From Alteromonadaceae bacterium (GTDB lineage: Bacteria; Pseudomonadota; Gammaproteobacteria; Enterobacterales; Alteromonadaceae): a stretch of 61,272 nt of DNA. The stretch covers positions 1 through 61,272 of the forward strand of contig JABXHM010000079.1 in NCBI GenBank assembly GCA_013373625.1. Direction: 5' to 3'. Position numbers and translations under genes: made by a program. Below the pieces are notes generated by a model, which searched no databases, was not told the DNA's origin, and saw only the letters and a list, made by a program, of their open reading frames with translations. Positions 1-8,686 of this stretch are shown here, one piece after another. Position 1 is the first letter of the stretch. The number at the start of each line of letters is the position of its first letter.

Positions 1-65
1 ACTTTCTGCTCGAAATGCCCGGTAAACACGGTATTATATGCACGTATCCACAGAGCACTTAGTCT

Positions 66-1064
66 ATGAATCAGCAGTTATTAAAATCCAGAGAGCAAAC
101 CAAGGCGATTGTAAAAGCAATCAGAGCCGAAGAGGCGATGCTGCGCAGCAAGTACCGCTTTTTGGCCTATCAGAACACCCTGGGCATGCTGCTGCTCGTG
201 TTATCTTTAAGTGGCATGATTGCCCTGGGCGCGATGTACTATGTTGCGATTATTCCGGCCTGGTTCACCATACTGAGCATTGCAATGGTTGCGTCGATTT
301 CGCATGAACTGGAACACGATCTCATTCACCGCCAGTATTTTAAAAATTCGCCTTTTTTACACAACCTGATGATGGCAATTGTGTGGATAATGCGGCCCAA
401 CACCGTTAACCCCTGGTACAGACGCAAAATCCACCTGCATCACCACCAGCACTCCGGTACTCAACAAGATCTGGAAGAGCGACTGGTAGGTAATGGCGTT
501 AAAAATCCAATAAAACGGTTTTTGGTTATTATCGACGGCTTAGCGGGCTTATTGCTGTTTCGTAACGTGTACAAAAAGGAAATTAAAGGCTTTAGCTTTG
601 CTACGGTGTTTCACGCCGGGTTCCCTCTCGCCACCGCCTATTTTGTGGTGCTCTACAGCATGATTATTTACCACACGCTAAATCTGTTCACGCCCATGGA
701 ACAGCACTTACCCGCTGCCATGTTGCCGATTGTGCACCTGTTTGAATTTTTAATGGTAGTGCTGATTTTGCCCAATATTGTGCGCTCTGCATCACTCAAT
801 TTTGTGACATCTTCCATGCACTACTATGGTGGTGTATCCAACGTTCACCAGCAAACACACGTAGTCACCAGTAAATGGTTTTTGCCGTTTCATTTGTTTT
901 GCTTCAACTTTGGCAAAACGCATACCATACATCACTTTTTTCCCAACCAACCCTTTTATATTCGTCAGTGGATCAGCAAAAAAATTAATAAGGTGTTAAA
1001 GCAGCAAGGCGTAAACTTTAACGATTTTGAGAGTTTACGAAACGCCAATGCCTATCCATCTTAG
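66..1064 (+). CDS. membrane fatty-acid desaturase family protein
   Basis: An integral-membrane di-iron desaturase/hydroxylase-like protein of 332 residues. Three histidine clusters that bind the di-iron centre are visible: HELEHDLIH (residues 80-88), HLHHHQH (123-129) and HTIHH (286-290). Hydrophobic segments lie near residues 37-60, 62-78, 150-165, 183-202 and 220-240. Spacing and order fit the fatty-acid desaturase superfamily, which inserts double bonds or hydroxyls into lipids or hydrocarbons at the cytoplasmic face of the membrane. The exact substrate cannot be told. No redox partner gene is adjacent. The start is the first ATG; no strong ribosome site is seen before it. It stands alone and has no evident link with the T3SS genes to its right. 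Confidence 0.75.
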   Translation: MNQQLLKSREQTKAIVKAIRAEEAMLRSKYRFLAYQNTLGMLLLVLSLSGMIALGAMYYVAIIPAWFTILSIAMVASISHELEHDLIHRQYFKNSPFLHNLMMAIVWIMRPNTVNPWYRRKIHLHHHQHSGTQQDLEERLVGNGVKNPIKRFLVIIDGLAGLLLFRNVYKKEIKGFSFATVFHAGFPLATAYFVVLYSMIIYHTLNLFTPMEQHLPAAMLPIVHLFEFLMVVLILPNIVRSASLNFVTSSMHYYGGVSNVHQQTHVVTSKWFLPFHLFCFNFGKTHTIHHFFPNQPFYIRQWISKKINKVLKQQGVNFNDFESLRNANAYPS

Positions 1065-1226
1065 CGAATCGTGCGACTAGCGTGTTGCGAACAGCAACTC
1101 CCCTCCGATAACTGGCTTGAAGACAAAAGACCGGAAATAGGCAACAGCTTTGCGAGCCAATAGCAGGCTACAAACACGTTTATACTCGGTGGCTCCCACT
1201 CAATACTAAGCACTTGTTGGTTTTTT

Positions 1227-1620
1227 ATGAGTGAACAGTACATTACTGGTAACAAGGGCTTTAATAGTGCTAAAGAAATTGCCGCGGCCAAAGGTCAACA
1301 AAATAATATTATTGCTGATTACCGTACTTTAACGTAGAGCTACGATCAGCAACGGCTGCATTTCGCGTTAGTGGTGATATTCCTTTTGCCGGGTTATGCT
1401 TTAATTCAGATACTACTATTGCCGACATGCTGGTTAGGCTCAATAGCCAATAAAGCCCAAGAAGCAATGTATTGGCTAAGCAGCGCAGAAAGTAGAAAGC
1501 CTGATGGACGGCGTCATTATGTCGATTATTTAAAAATACAGTAAACCGGTTGGAAAAATGAACCGCGAAGAAAGGCTCAATGTCGTTGATGCCATACAAC
1601 AAGGCAGTTTGCATTATTAG
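1227..1620 (+). pseudogene. decayed YheO-like (PAS plus HTH) transcriptional regulator
   Basis: Three consecutive fragments in different frames resemble successive parts of the YheO family of DNA-binding regulators. The first (from ATG 1227) ends IIADYRTLT before a stop. The second contains ELRSATAAFRV and AGLCFNSDTT, recalling the end of the PAS-like domain (in YheO, MKSVTIAIR and GLLCINMN). The third contains KPVGKMNREERLNVVDAIQQ, like the start of the C-terminal HTH domain. The fragments are in the right order but interrupted by stops and frame changes, and the recognition helix is missing. The rest of 1065-1962 shows no other gene. The call rests on motif memory only. Confidence 0.35.
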
Positions 1621-1962
1621 CTTTTTGCCTTCGGCAAACGAAACAATCTTACCCAGAACGAAAATTTGGTTAATTGCGTAAAATGTCACCTAACACACGC
1701 TGTAAAATATAGTTTATTCCGTTCAATTCCGATAGAATAAGCAGATGCATTCGTGCCCGCAGCTCCCACCACTTAAGGGTTGAACCTTGCATACCAGGAT
1801 TTTCCGTCTATGGTAAGTAAGATGGTTAAGATACGTGGAATCTAACACTCGAGTTGTTCTGACATGCCAGTCTTTAGATATTGAAATTTACTTCTCATTC
1901 TCATTCCGCGCACGTGGTCATTAATATCGAATGTTTCAGCAAAAAGGTATAACAGGGCAAAT

Positions 1963-3570
1963 ATGAGTATTACAATCAATATACTTGGTGAGCTAGCCGT
2001 CTTTAAAAATGACACCCCCGTAGGATTGCCAGCTTCAAAGCGAACGCGTGCTCTCCTGGCCTTTCTGGCTATTACCTCTCGCCCACACAGACGGGACCGT
2101 TTATGTGAAGTTTTCTGGGAAATTCCTGATGACCCAAGAGGCGCGTTGCGCTGGTCTCTGAGTAAAATTCGCCCACTTGTTAACGACGACACTGAGCGAC
2201 TGATTGCGGATCGAGAACGCGTGAGGCTGGACACCACTGATATTAATATAGATTTACGCCAACTCATTAGCATTGCGAACAACAGGGATTTATCGGTAGA
2301 AAAACTTACAGAGCTGGCTGAAAGTCTAAATAGCACATTGCTGGACGGTATAGATTTACCCAATCAGGAGCTGTTTCAACAGTGGCTCACTGCAGAGCGG
2401 GCCGCACTGTCGCAAACTCGTGCGAGCATTCTGCGCCGTCTGGTGTCAACATCTGAGCTATCTTTTAGTGAACGTTTAAAATGGGCTAGGGAATGGGAGC
2501 AATTAGAGCCATTCAACCCAAAAGCTGCAACTAGCCTGCTCACTGTACTGGAATTAATGGGTCGCTCAACCGATGCGTTGCGTCTGACACAAGAATTCAC
2601 AACACGTTTTCGCAACGCCGGGATCGCCTGGTCTCCGGACAAACGAAAAGACTACACTGGTCCAGAAGAGCCCGACCCATGCTCTTCCCGCCCCATTACG
2701 AATAAAACAAGTTGCCGGGAAATTTTAGCCCGCCAGCGCATTCAGTTTTGCAAAGCACACGATAACGTCAGACTCGCCTATGCCAGCGTTGGTGAAGGTA
2801 AACCTATCGTTAAAGCTGCAAATTGGCTAAATCATTTAGAATACGACTGGGACGCCCCTATTTGGAGCCCGCTCTTTCGAGAACTGGCTAAGGATCATAG
2901 GTTCATACGCTATGACGAACGCGGCAATGGCCTGTCAGACTGGAATGTCGCCGATATATCCTTCGATACTTTTGTCACCGATTTAGAATCCGTTGTTCAG
3001 GCAACCCAGGTAGACAAATTTGCACTATTAGGAATATCTCAAGGTGCTGCCGTATCAATAGATTACACTGTCCGCCACCCTCACAAAGTATCGCACTTAA
3101 TCCTTTTTGGTGGATATGCCGCGGGCTGGAGGCACAACGCATCAGCTCACACTATTCTCGAACGCGAAGCAGTAATGACGCTCACCGCTGCCGGCTGGGG
3201 CCAGGATAACCCCGCTTATCGTCATATATTTTCATCAACGTTCATGCCGGATGCGACACTCGACGAACTTAACTGGTTCGATAATTTTCAGCGTTTAACA
3301 ACATCGCCGAAAAACGCCGTTCGTTTCCTTGACGTGTTTAGCCAAATTAATGTCGTCGACCTTCTCCCTAAAATACGTGTTCCAACCTTGGTCATACACT
3401 CTTTGGGTGACAACAGAATCCCTGTAGATGTTGGCCGAGACCTCGCTGCAACAATTCCAAATGCAGAGTTCGTTGGTCTGGAAAGTAATGGACATTTATT
3501 GCTTGGCCGTGAACCGGCTTCAGCGGTCTTCCTTGACGCTATTCGGGATTTCCTTAAGCGTCACCAATAA
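1963..3570 (+). CDS. SARP/BTAD-type regulator fused to an alpha/beta hydrolase
   Basis: A 535-residue protein with two parts. Residues 1-100 look like the winged-helix DNA-binding part of SARP/OmpR-type regulators (ILGELAVF, ASKRTRALLAFLA, LCEVFW, LRWSLSKIRPLV), followed by a helical BTAD-like region to about 225. Residues 260-535 form an alpha/beta hydrolase: nucleophile elbow GISQG (Ser359), probable acid Asp483 in SLGDNRIP and His511 in NGHLLLG. RYDERGNGLSDW (about 316-327) is the usual strand-loop ahead of the cap. This architecture occurs in various proteobacteria; the hydrolase part may sense a ligand or act as an enzyme. There is no membrane segment. It is transcribed alone, and its target genes are unknown. 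Confidence 0.75.
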   Translation: MSITINILGELAVFKNDTPVGLPASKRTRALLAFLAITSRPHRRDRLCEVFWEIPDDPRGALRWSLSKIRPLVNDDTERLIADRERVRLDTTDINIDLRQLISIANNRDLSVEKLTELAESLNSTLLDGIDLPNQELFQQWLTAERAALSQTRASILRRLVSTSELSFSERLKWAREWEQLEPFNPKAATSLLTVLELMGRSTDALRLTQEFTTRFRNAGIAWSPDKRKDYTGPEEPDPCSSRPITNKTSCREILARQRIQFCKAHDNVRLAYASVGEGKPIVKAANWLNHLEYDWDAPIWSPLFRELAKDHRFIRYDERGNGLSDWNVADISFDTFVTDLESVVQATQVDKFALLGISQGAAVSIDYTVRHPHKVSHLILFGGYAAGWRHNASAHTILEREAVMTLTAAGWGQDNPAYRHIFSSTFMPDATLDELNWFDNFQRLTTSPKNAVRFLDVFSQINVVDLLPKIRVPTLVIHSLGDNRIPVDVGRDLAATIPNAEFVGLESNGHLLLGREPASAVFLDAIRDFLKRHQ

Positions 3571-3690
3571 GCATCTTGCATACGAATTAACCCGTGCACA
3601 CAAAGCACGTATATTCTCAAGCCGCCTTTTTACTGAACACGTTGCTTTTGCACGCTGTATTCTTGCGTCTCACAGTGTCTTGCTAACAAT

Positions 3691-3843
3691 ATGCGTACAA
3701 AGGGCGTTAGACAGAGTATGCGCATCGTTCATGGTAAAATGGAAACACGCGAATGCACAGGTTGCAAAGACGGTTTAATTGACCTTTCAGCAAAGGTTAA
3801 GATAGTTTGGGCAATCAAAAACGGCGACCTGCTAGATAACTAA
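3691..3843 (+). CDS. possible 50-residue CxxC small protein
   Basis: An ATG-initiated frame of 50 codons with protein-like composition containing a single CTGC (CxxC) motif at about residue 22 and a lysine-rich, hydrophobic second half. No convincing ribosome site precedes it, and its last codons overlap the hairpin assigned below as the terminator of the opposite gene. It could be a remnant or chance. I do not recognise a family. Confidence 0.2.
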   Translation: MRTKGVRQSMRIVHGKMETRECTGCKDGLIDLSAKVKIVWAIKNGDLLDN

Positions 3844-3852
3844 CAGGTCGCC
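3815..3852 (-). terminator. rho-independent terminator after the 914-residue gene
   Basis: Perfect inverted repeat GGCGACCTG (3823-3831) and CAGGTCGCC (3844-3852). Read on the minus strand, the hairpin is followed by GTTTTTG, the expected U-run. It lies about 60 bases past the stop codon of the leftward gene ending at 3914. Confidence 0.65.
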
Positions 3853-3913
3853 GCGCGAATAAGGGCGTCGCAATTTAAACATTGCCCACGAAGCTGACTG
3901 AAACGTTAGCGCG

Positions 3914-6658
3914 CTATACCTCTATGTCTGCGCTAGTAACAGAAAATCCTCGTGTTCTATCTTCGTTCGGGCCATCGAGGAGATCTTCCAGCTCGGAATC
4001 CATTAAAGAAGGAGTGGCAGCATTAATATTGCCTCTTGCGTTATTGCTATTGTGCTCAACAGTAAAGTCTGCCACATGCGGGTCAGCAAATATGTCCTCT
4101 GCTTGGCTGGCAGCAGTTAAGCGTTCAGCATTGTTGTCTGTTGATTCTAAAACAAAGTCATCTACTCTGTTACTGAATACGCTGACAGCGTCAGTACCGG
4201 TGTCAGCCGCCAGCAAGAACTCTTCCCACTCGTCTTCACCTGTTAAAATAATGTCCCAACTAGCTTCATTGACCTGACTAGCGTACGAGTTCTCTTCAAA
4301 AAATAAGTCTAAAGTACGCGCTGGCAAATCGTCGCCAGATGCAGAAGGTGATAACAGCTCGGTCATCCTCATATGATGCAAGCGTTCCAGCCCCCCAATG
4401 TGTTGTTCCAGCTTGTCAACGCTAGCCTTATTGAAGTCTATCTTTTCAGCCAGCTCGTCTCTTACGGCTTTAAAGTGAGTCGCGCGGAAAATGCGCCCCA
4501 AAATACTGGTCTTATTGTGTTTGCTAAGCATCCCCGTGAGTTCATTTACTCTATTTTCGTAGTCCGCTTTACTCATGGTTAAGGTATTGCGCAAGGTGTC
4601 GAATTCACGATGTTCTTGAATCAAGGCTTGCATTTCGAACCGCTTCGTATCCAGCGTATGGTGAATATCAAAAGCGGCGTTAAGCAAGGTGCTAAGGGCG
4701 TCAACCGTTGCCTGATCTTCATTGACGTCTAGTAGTGCTTCAACGTGACTATCTATACGCCTTGCCAATTCGCTCCATTGTTGTAATGTGTCTTGTAGTT
4801 GCGTCAGCTTGAGTTCTTCAAAATACTGATCTTTACTGGCAATTTCCTGATGTATTTGTTCCGGGGTGTGCAACTCTGTGTTGGAGAACTGAAGCTTTTG
4901 CAGCAACGACTCCTTCACAGCAGGAACATCTTCAATAAAGAAGTGGCCAGTACCGCCAACCGAAGCATTCCAACTGGCTTTAATATCCGCAGGTAGCGAC
5001 GCGTTATTGAAGGCGTCTTCAGCGCCTGACAGGATGTCGTTGTATTCTTGCAACGATAGCGGATTAAACGACTGTGTTCGTGGATCAATCTGTGAGGTTT
5101 GCGAAATATTGAGTAGCGCGGCCAAGTTTTCAAAACGATCCATGTCGAACGGCTTCAGACCAGTAACAAATGCGTCTGAACAATTTTGAATTTCTAACAG
5201 GATGTTCAAATTTTTATGTACTAAGTCATTTAATTGTTTAACCAGATTGGTACCGTTTAGCTTGGTACTATCCATCGCTTTACTGAATAAATTCACGTTA
5301 TAGTTTAAGGAAGAAATATTCAATTCGTATTCAGAAAGCTTTACCAGTCTAGCGGCCAACAGGTTACTGGCTGCCGGGTTTTTCGTATCAAGGTCCTGGA
5401 TCATTTTAATCAGGCTGTCACGGCATGCCGCGATGTCACTAGACAACGCAGTCAGCTGTGTTTCATATTCACGCAGGTTTTCAAAAGCATAGGACAGCGT
5501 CTCCAGGCTTTTGTTTTCTACTCCGTTGATGATGCCATCAACACGAACTGCCAAATCATTTTGAAGCTTGTTGCCAAAGTCCATCGCCTTATTGGTGGTA
5601 TCATTAACTGTCTGAAGCAAACTCAACACTTCCTTGTTTGCTGGGGCTAGGTTTGTTATCGGGTCACCATTGGGTGTTTCGACGGCCTGGCGCACACTGC
5701 TGTGAGTATCCGTCAGAAATATAAACTCTGACAAATCCTGACTCATGCCCTGCTTGAGTCTGGTACGCATCATCGCTGTAGCCTCTGGTGTTAACTGCGA
5801 GGAAGGCACTTGTTTTATCGGCGCACAGATATCGGCGATTTGGTTTAATAGTGCTTTGGCATTAGGAAATGAGTCACTGGATTTATAGGCCTCATTGAGA
5901 GTTTCCAGCAGCTTCTCTATTTGCGCCGCTTTGTTTTCAGCGTTTATATAGTGAGCAATGCTGTATGAAGCGACCGTCTTCATGCGTGATACTTCACCGG
6001 TTTGTACCGGGCCATTGGGATTTGCTAAATACATCGCTTCCCCTTTATGGATTGATTCGGTCGCGTTCAGGAGCTTTCCTTTATAATAATTGACCGCATT
6101 TTGCATTGTCTTTAACGCCGTGTGAAGGTCGTTTTTTTGCGCATCGAATTGTACTTGTTCGCCACCTTGCTGAAGCCCTCCCTGACTTGTATTGGAAAGC
6201 GCTGCCGCGGCACGATTAAGTGTCTGTGTCATGAAATCTTCAAAAACACGGGTAGTAAGATCCGTAGTGCGCATGGCATCAACAATCCACGGATTTTTTG
6301 TATCAGCCGTTAAATCCTGAATGATTTCCTTGTGGGACAAAATCTGATTAACCACCTGCATTTTCGCGTTGATTTGCTGTTGTGTATGCATGTGGCTATT
6401 CTGAACATCCAGTCTGCCATTCAAACTGTCCGATTGCGATATTTCTGACGAATGCCTATGCCCAGCTGAGCGCGCAGAGGGTTGGCTCGGCGCGGCTTCG
6501 GCTCTGTTTTGCGCAAAAGTACCCGTCTCTCCGACAGGTCTAGAAATTCTAGGTGCAATTGGCGGTGGGCCACTGGGTACGCCGCCGCGGTTGTCGACGT
6601 TACCGGTTGAAAGACTTGCGGTTGTTCTAACACTATTAATACTATTGTGATTGGGCAT
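3914..6658 (-). CDS. large coiled-coil protein, candidate T3SS-secreted effector
   Basis: 914 residues, no family recognised. Residues 1-90 are Ser/Thr/Pro/Asn-rich and disordered-looking, with GPPPIAPRISRP near 31-42, the composition expected of a T3SS export signal and chaperone-binding region. Residues 95-780 are almost wholly amphipathic helix with heptad-like spacing. The last 130 residues are acidic (for example GEDEWEEFLLAADTG). No signal peptide or membrane segment is seen. A clear ribosome site (CTAGGAG) precedes the ATG, and a terminator follows, so it is a separate unit at the outer edge of the T3SS genes. It shares the stretch LHTALKT (178-184) with the unknown protein at 22369-24069. 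Effector status is inference from position and composition; a structural or adhesin role is possible. Confidence 0.55.
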   Translation of the reverse strand: MPNHNSINSVRTTASLSTGNVDNRGGVPSGPPPIAPRISRPVGETGTFAQNRAEAAPSQPSARSAGHRHSSEISQSDSLNGRLDVQNSHMHTQQQINAKMQVVNQILSHKEIIQDLTADTKNPWIVDAMRTTDLTTRVFEDFMTQTLNRAAAALSNTSQGGLQQGGEQVQFDAQKNDLHTALKTMQNAVNYYKGKLLNATESIHKGEAMYLANPNGPVQTGEVSRMKTVASYSIAHYINAENKAAQIEKLLETLNEAYKSSDSFPNAKALLNQIADICAPIKQVPSSQLTPEATAMMRTRLKQGMSQDLSEFIFLTDTHSSVRQAVETPNGDPITNLAPANKEVLSLLQTVNDTTNKAMDFGNKLQNDLAVRVDGIINGVENKSLETLSYAFENLREYETQLTALSSDIAACRDSLIKMIQDLDTKNPAASNLLAARLVKLSEYELNISSLNYNVNLFSKAMDSTKLNGTNLVKQLNDLVHKNLNILLEIQNCSDAFVTGLKPFDMDRFENLAALLNISQTSQIDPRTQSFNPLSLQEYNDILSGAEDAFNNASLPADIKASWNASVGGTGHFFIEDVPAVKESLLQKLQFSNTELHTPEQIHQEIASKDQYFEELKLTQLQDTLQQWSELARRIDSHVEALLDVNEDQATVDALSTLLNAAFDIHHTLDTKRFEMQALIQEHREFDTLRNTLTMSKADYENRVNELTGMLSKHNKTSILGRIFRATHFKAVRDELAEKIDFNKASVDKLEQHIGGLERLHHMRMTELLSPSASGDDLPARTLDLFFEENSYASQVNEASWDIILTGEDEWEEFLLAADTGTDAVSVFSNRVDDFVLESTDNNAERLTAASQAEDIFADPHVADFTVEHNSNNARGNINAATPSLMDSELEDLLDGPNEDRTRGFSVTSADIEV

Positions 6659-6972
6659 TCTAGAAAACTCCTAGGGGTTGGAACATTACTTCTTGCGGTT
6701 TCAGTTAATGACTATTTGAACCAAATTTCGGCGTGTTGAGTATCGATTCGCTGACCACTTTTTAGAAAACAGACATTAACTTGCTGTAGGGCACTACGAG
6801 ATGATTTATGGGTCTTAAGTGGTTGGCTCGCAAAGGCTCCTGACTATTGGTTAGGCAGTACTCAGTGGGAAATATTACGTATCCAACAGTACAAATTGGA
6901 TATTCCACAGATGATCGCAGATAACCCGCACCGCGTTAAAGTGCGAGGTGTGACCTGCATACTTGCGCACTA
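6659..6972. other. intergenic region before the 914-residue gene
   Basis: This 314-base gap should hold the promoter of the leftward 914-residue gene. A short A-rich box, TTCTAAAAAG on the minus strand (about 6760-6769), is the only sequence resembling an AraC/ExsA-type half-site. A plus-strand frame with no start codon (about 6752-6988) is open through the gap and looks weakly protein-like, but I cannot identify it. Confidence 0.3.
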
Positions 6973-7722
6973 TTACTCATCTAAATAATGCGATAGCCAG
7001 TTGGTCATGATGGCGCGCTCTTGTTGTGACATGGTGAGGGTATTTACAAACACGCATAGCTGATAATTCAACACGATTGAAGTTGACATTAAGGTCGGCT
7101 GAATTGGCGTGGGATGCAGAGACTGATATGACAACGGTGTTACGTCGATATCATCAGCTGTGGTCACCACACTAAAAAGGGTATCTATTTCTCCTTTTAG
7201 CAGTGCCATTTTGCATTCATTAGCGGTACCACATGGTATAAATAAAAACGTATTTTTGTTCATTCCCATAGCCGCTTTATTGATACCGGCATTGTCACCG
7301 TCGGAGATATAGCCAATAGACTTTACATGGCGGGCTAACGCCGCTTCATTGTTAAACAAGCTGAGGTGACGATTTTCAGTGCTGACATAATAACCAAACG
7401 GAATGGTTTTCACTGCAACGCGCGTTGTAGAAAAAGGCGAAAGTCCCTGACGATTACTAAACAGTCCAATCGCGACATCGATATCCCCTTGAGCAAGGCG
7501 ACGCATGAGCTCTTCATTGGTGTATTCATCAATGGTATTTGGCGTTCCGCTGACGCTCAATTGTGCATTAGAAAACAACGCCTTTGCGAGGGTAAGAGAA
7601 GATGTATCCCGCCCCAACACGCCAATATTCAGACTGCTAAGCAGAGTGCTGTCTGGCCGCTTCATGGTTGAACACGCCGCCAGTTGTATAATGATAGCGA
7701 TTGTAACTAACCGAGCAATCAT
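6973..7722 (-). CDS. lipoprotein resembling a periplasmic solute-binding domain, coupled to the T3SS AraC activator
   Basis: 249 residues. An N-terminal signal ends in a lipobox (IIIQLAAC, Cys16), so it should be anchored to a membrane. The remainder has features of a small type II periplasmic-binding fold: LNIGVLG near the start, ELMRRLAQGDIDVAIG (a typical strand-helix-strand of such domains), SIGYISDGDNAG and MALLKGEIDTLFSV. Two cysteines lie around residues 160-165. Its ATG overlaps the stop of the AraC gene by four bases (ATGA), so it is translationally coupled to the regulator. In Pseudomonas the lipoprotein beside exsA is the small pilotin ExsB, but this one is larger and of another fold. 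It may sense a ligand or act as a pilotin substitute; both are inference. Confidence 0.55.
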   Translation of the reverse strand: MIARLVTIAIIIQLAACSTMKRPDSTLLSSLNIGVLGRDTSSLTLAKALFSNAQLSVSGTPNTIDEYTNEELMRRLAQGDIDVAIGLFSNRQGLSPFSTTRVAVKTIPFGYYVSTENRHLSLFNNEAALARHVKSIGYISDGDNAGINKAAMGMNKNTFLFIPCGTANECKMALLKGEIDTLFSVVTTADDIDVTPLSYQSLHPTPIQPTLMSTSIVLNYQLCVFVNTLTMSQQERAIMTNWLSHYLDE

Positions 7723-8633
7723 GTGCGCTGCCTTACTTCTGATGGAGATTCTCCAAAGTGCGCTTTATAAGATTGCGTGAAATAGGACTGACTTGAAAAG
7801 CCCGACTCCATTGCGATGTCAATTAGGCGTTTACGTGTTGTTCTGACTTGAGTATCAGCGAAACGTAGACGTCTTTCATTGATCCATGCTTTCGGTGAAG
7901 CATCCTGAAACACGCGAGAAAACATCACTTTGAAAGACGTAAGACTCATACCAGCTTCTTTGGCATAGGTAGATAAAGACCAATCATTCAGTACATTGTT
8001 TTCAACAAATCGACGGTAGCGCTCGAGTATCGGATCACAGCGGTTTAGCAAATGAATAGCTAACAAATGGCCGCTTGGGCCACGCAGTTTCAGCAACAGT
8101 AACTCTTCTAGCTTTAATGCGAATAAGCCGTGATCGTTTTGCAGAGAAAAAAGGCTGAACGAATCAAGTGCCATCCTAGTAAGATCGCAACTCTCAAATA
8201 TAAACTCTCCCTGTTTTTGATTATGAAAGTAGTCAATTTGCATGCGCCGGTCTATTCTGCCGGTTAGCGCCTGCTCGTAGCGATCTTTAAACCGCATAAG
8301 CATCGCAAAATGCAGCTCAATGGTGATCACGCAAGCTTCAATATCACTGCTGAGATTAGTGATAACACAATGCCCTTCCTCTTTAGCCAGCCAGATTTCG
8401 CCACTCGACAATTGAAAGTGTTGATTAAGGTTGGTTATTTCTACCTGCCCAGACACTATCAGAACCAAATTCATTACAGGTGTAAAAACCATGTTTTCTG
8501 CAGCGTGTGGCGCAAGCCTGTAGGTCTTAGACTCGAACAATCCACCGCATTTTGCGTGTTCAATTTGTGGTGCAATGGCAGCGCTAGGAGAGTAGGTTTC
8601 ACTCAAGCGGCAGGTTGAAGGTAGAGCGTTCAT
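7719..8633 (-). CDS. AraC-family activator, probable master regulator of the T3SS
   Basis: 304 residues. The C-terminal hundred residues form a double helix-turn-helix of the AraC type: LSTYAKEAGMSLTSFKVMFSRVF, then KRLIDIAMESGFSSQSYFTQSYKAHFGESPSEVR. The N-terminal two thirds are a cupin-like domain without obvious metal ligands, as in ExsA and LcrF/VirF. It follows the translocator genes in the same direction with a gap of about 50 bases, the same place that exsA holds after pcrGVH-popBD in Pseudomonas. It is therefore the best candidate for the activator of the sct promoters. No exsC, exsD or exsE homologue is visible, so its control must differ from the Pseudomonas partner-switch. Confidence 0.7.
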   Translation of the reverse strand: MNALPSTCRLSETYSPSAAIAPQIEHAKCGGLFESKTYRLAPHAAENMVFTPVMNLVLIVSGQVEITNLNQHFQLSSGEIWLAKEEGHCVITNLSSDIEACVITIELHFAMLMRFKDRYEQALTGRIDRRMQIDYFHNQKQGEFIFESCDLTRMALDSFSLFSLQNDHGLFALKLEELLLLKLRGPSGHLLAIHLLNRCDPILERYRRFVENNVLNDWSLSTYAKEAGMSLTSFKVMFSRVFQDASPKAWINERRLRFADTQVRTTRKRLIDIAMESGFSSQSYFTQSYKAHFGESPSEVRQRT

Positions 8634-8686
8634 AATATGAATCCCGGTATCAATAATTTAAAACAAGAGGCGCAACAACGCAGCCG

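Noticed and set aside
1061..1689. Minus-strand frames of 76 and 126 codons
   Set aside because: The plus strand holds ordered fragments of a known regulator family here, and the minus frames have no family features.
6752..6988. Plus-strand open stretch with protein-like content between the 914-residue gene and the lipoprotein gene
   Set aside because: There is no start codon, no ribosome site and no recognisable family; it also runs into the end of the opposite gene.
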